This document shows, piece by piece, positions 63,090-64,000 of a DNA stretch of 64,000 bases. The DNA lies in the NCBI RefSeq assembly GCF_004331695.1, contig NZ_SJSL01000002.1, forward strand, positions 1,213,873-1,277,872, in the 5' to 3' direction. Each line of letters starts with the position of its first letter. Within the stretch, counting starts at the first letter, position 1. The stretch is from Pedobacter psychroterrae. Its GTDB lineage: Bacteria > Bacteroidota > Bacteroidia > Sphingobacteriales > Sphingobacteriaceae. The notes under the pieces were generated by a model, which made no database searches, was not told the DNA's origin, and was given only the letters and a program-made list of their open reading frames with translations. The translations under genes were made by a program, and so were the position numbers.

Positions 63090-63749
63090 TTCTTTCAGTA
63101 AAATTTTCTTCTGCTTCTGCAGATTAATTAATATGTGAATTTCTACTTCAATCTTTTTGTCAATAGAGGACAGCATATTAGCTATTTTAACTTGCTCATA
63201 TATATTCGGAACTTCAACTAAACACTCACCAATTTCATTCAGGTTGATTTTTTGTGGAAATGCAACATGTATAGTTCTTTTCCATAATTCTGCTTGGAAG
63301 AAATCGGACTTGATGAAATGGCACAAATATTCATTATTAATTTTTTCACTTTTTTTAATTAATGCTAGACTAACATAGAAAGAGGCTTTCACATCCCAAT
63401 CAATATATCTCGCAACACCAATGCTGCCGATTCTTGTCATTAGTATGTCTCCCTTCTCTAATTTAATCCTTTTGTTCTCTTTTTCAAAAACATCCGACGA
63501 TATATATTTTGTTCTATGGAATTGATTAGCAGTGACATGCTCTACACTATAAAATGGCACACCTTTTTCTACATAAGTAGGTGTTTGATGTGTTCCGTCA
63601 AATATTTTACATAAGTTTTTCAACTTAAAAGTTGACCACCCAGAAACACCTTCCTTTTCATAATCTATGATTTTTCTTCTCTGGAAAAATATCTGTTTGC
63701 TTAAGCCTACTTTTAATGTTTTTAACTCCTCAATTATTTTGCTTTGGGT
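63078..63749 (-). pseudogene. hsdS: Opposing hsdS, C-terminal half (TRD2), open back to the inverted repeat
   Basis: The minus-strand frame has a TTG at 63623 giving 181 residues (KNLCKIFDGTHQTPTYVEKGVPFYSVEHV, KLEKGDILMTRIGSIGVARYIDW, SLALIKKSEKINNEYLCHFIKSDFF, ending IYEQVKIANMLSSIDKKIEVEIHIL). However, it is open without a stop further back to the inverted repeat at 63727-63749, reading TQSKIIEELKTLKVGLSKQ then IFFQRRKIIDYEKEGVSGW. It is thus the second half of an HsdS whose first half (63734-64000) is in another frame. It has no start or promoter of its own in this orientation and looks like a silent cassette. Confidence 0.8.
63727..63749 (-). repeat. 23-bp inverted repeat, right copy (hsdS inversion site)
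   Basis: Exact inverse copy of 62545-62567. The two copies bracket a segment of about 1.16 kb containing both TRD2 cassettes. Confidence 0.85.
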
Positions 63750-64000
63750 AGAATGTTTGCAATCCTTGATTGTTCCTTGATGCTGGGAAACATTAATGAC
63801 ATTTTCGCGATCATGTCATATCGAACAGAATCTACAGAATTTTTTGCACTCAATTTTGAGACGCGATCGTTAAATTTAGAAGAGAAATAATAAAAAAGGT
63901 ATTTCCCTATAACCTCATTGAATTCGCTCAGGATATATACTCTTTGGTGCACACCAATCTTGCCGTTTGTATAGTGGAAGACTTTCCCGACTCCAACACC
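63734..64000 (-). pseudogene. hsdS: Opposing hsdS, N-terminal half (TRD1), partial and truncated by a deletion
   Basis: The minus-strand frame enters from the window edge and encodes the end of a TRD1 (VFHYTNGKIGVHQRVYILSE, EVIGKYLFYYFSSKFNDRVSKLSAKNSVDSVRYDMIAKMSLMFPSIKEQSRIANILPKAK). It stops at 63734 inside the inverted repeat. Compared with the plus-strand copy, the segment between IANIL and TQSKIIE (the A-S-I-D part of the helix) is missing and the frame is shifted. This half therefore ends whatever the orientation of the invertible segment. The start is outside the window. Confidence 0.75.

Noticed and set aside
1..64000. CRISPR arrays, rRNA genes, insertion sequences.
   Set aside because: No regularly spaced repeats, rRNA text or transposase frames were recognised on reading through the window.

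Overview
The window looks like the chromosome of a Bacteroidota bacterium close to Pedobacter (Sphingobacteriaceae). The evidence is the set of familiar genes (RecQ with its Bacteroidota-type tail, KdsA, a TPR/PD40/OmpA protein, QueE with the CDVGCHWC cluster, group III truncated haemoglobin, a CRTAC1-like FG-GAP lipoprotein), promoter-like TAnnTTTG boxes, weak Shine-Dalgarno use and AT-rich intergenic DNA. The genus is inferred from gene resemblance only.

Positions 1-26700 are ordinary chromosome: the 3' end of recQ, kdsA, the OmpA-family protein, queE, a Rieske ferredoxin, folD, lepA, cutC, a Tat-exported Ntn asparaginase, an omega-amidase/methionine aminotransferase pair, a queuosine-precursor transporter, an aldo/keto reductase with a YceH-like gene, two PAS-rich sensor proteins, a GreA/Rnk-type protein, an outer-membrane barrel with a lipoprotein, a truncated haemoglobin, an FG-GAP/UnbV lipoprotein, a ChrR-like cupin and a secreted six-hairpin-like protein.

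Positions 26900-51700 hold an apparently complete extracellular contractile injection system (eCIS; Afp/PVC/AlgoCIS type). On the minus strand are a putative Gly/Ala-rich membrane-active effector with an eCIS-cargo-like N terminus and a small chaperone-like protein. Divergent from them on the plus strand run: Pvc16-type cap, an unrecognised protein, sheath with an Ala-rich helical insert, three tube paralogues, a 58-aa DUF5908 protein, LysM hub adaptor, VgrG-like spike, a 52-aa protein, gp25, PAAR-like tip, baseplate J, a four-repeat fibre with an S74 chaperone domain, a second wedge protein, a 506-aa unknown, tape measure, AAA+ ATPase and a short DUF4157 protein. Very tight spacing, several start/stop overlaps and visibly higher GC than the flanks suggest one acquired operon.

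Positions 51700-57300 are a patchwork: a NeuA/KdsB-like nucleotidyltransferase lacking the usual N-terminal motif, a 5'-truncated fatty-acid hydroxylase, a FabH-like ketosynthase fused to a haem-oxygenase-like diiron oxidase domain with an unknown partner gene, then decayed sequence and a secreted alpha/beta hydrolase. A tRNA 3'-end fragment with a terminator lies at 57691; a 14-bp copy of the same tRNA end lies at 26786, just left of the eCIS locus. Tandem integration of islands at one tRNA gene is a reasonable but unproven reading.

Positions 58031-64000 are an AT-rich defence locus: a PrrC/RloC-like AAA ATPase with a candidate anticodon-nuclease motif, hsdM, and two convergent hsdS loci sharing a 23-bp inverted repeat. 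Read as written, the plus-strand hsdS is cut to a half subunit. Inversion across the repeat would join its TRD1 in frame to the minus-strand half and give a 421-residue HsdS. This is a concrete prediction of an invertible, phase-variable type I system. HsdR and an invertase are not in the window.
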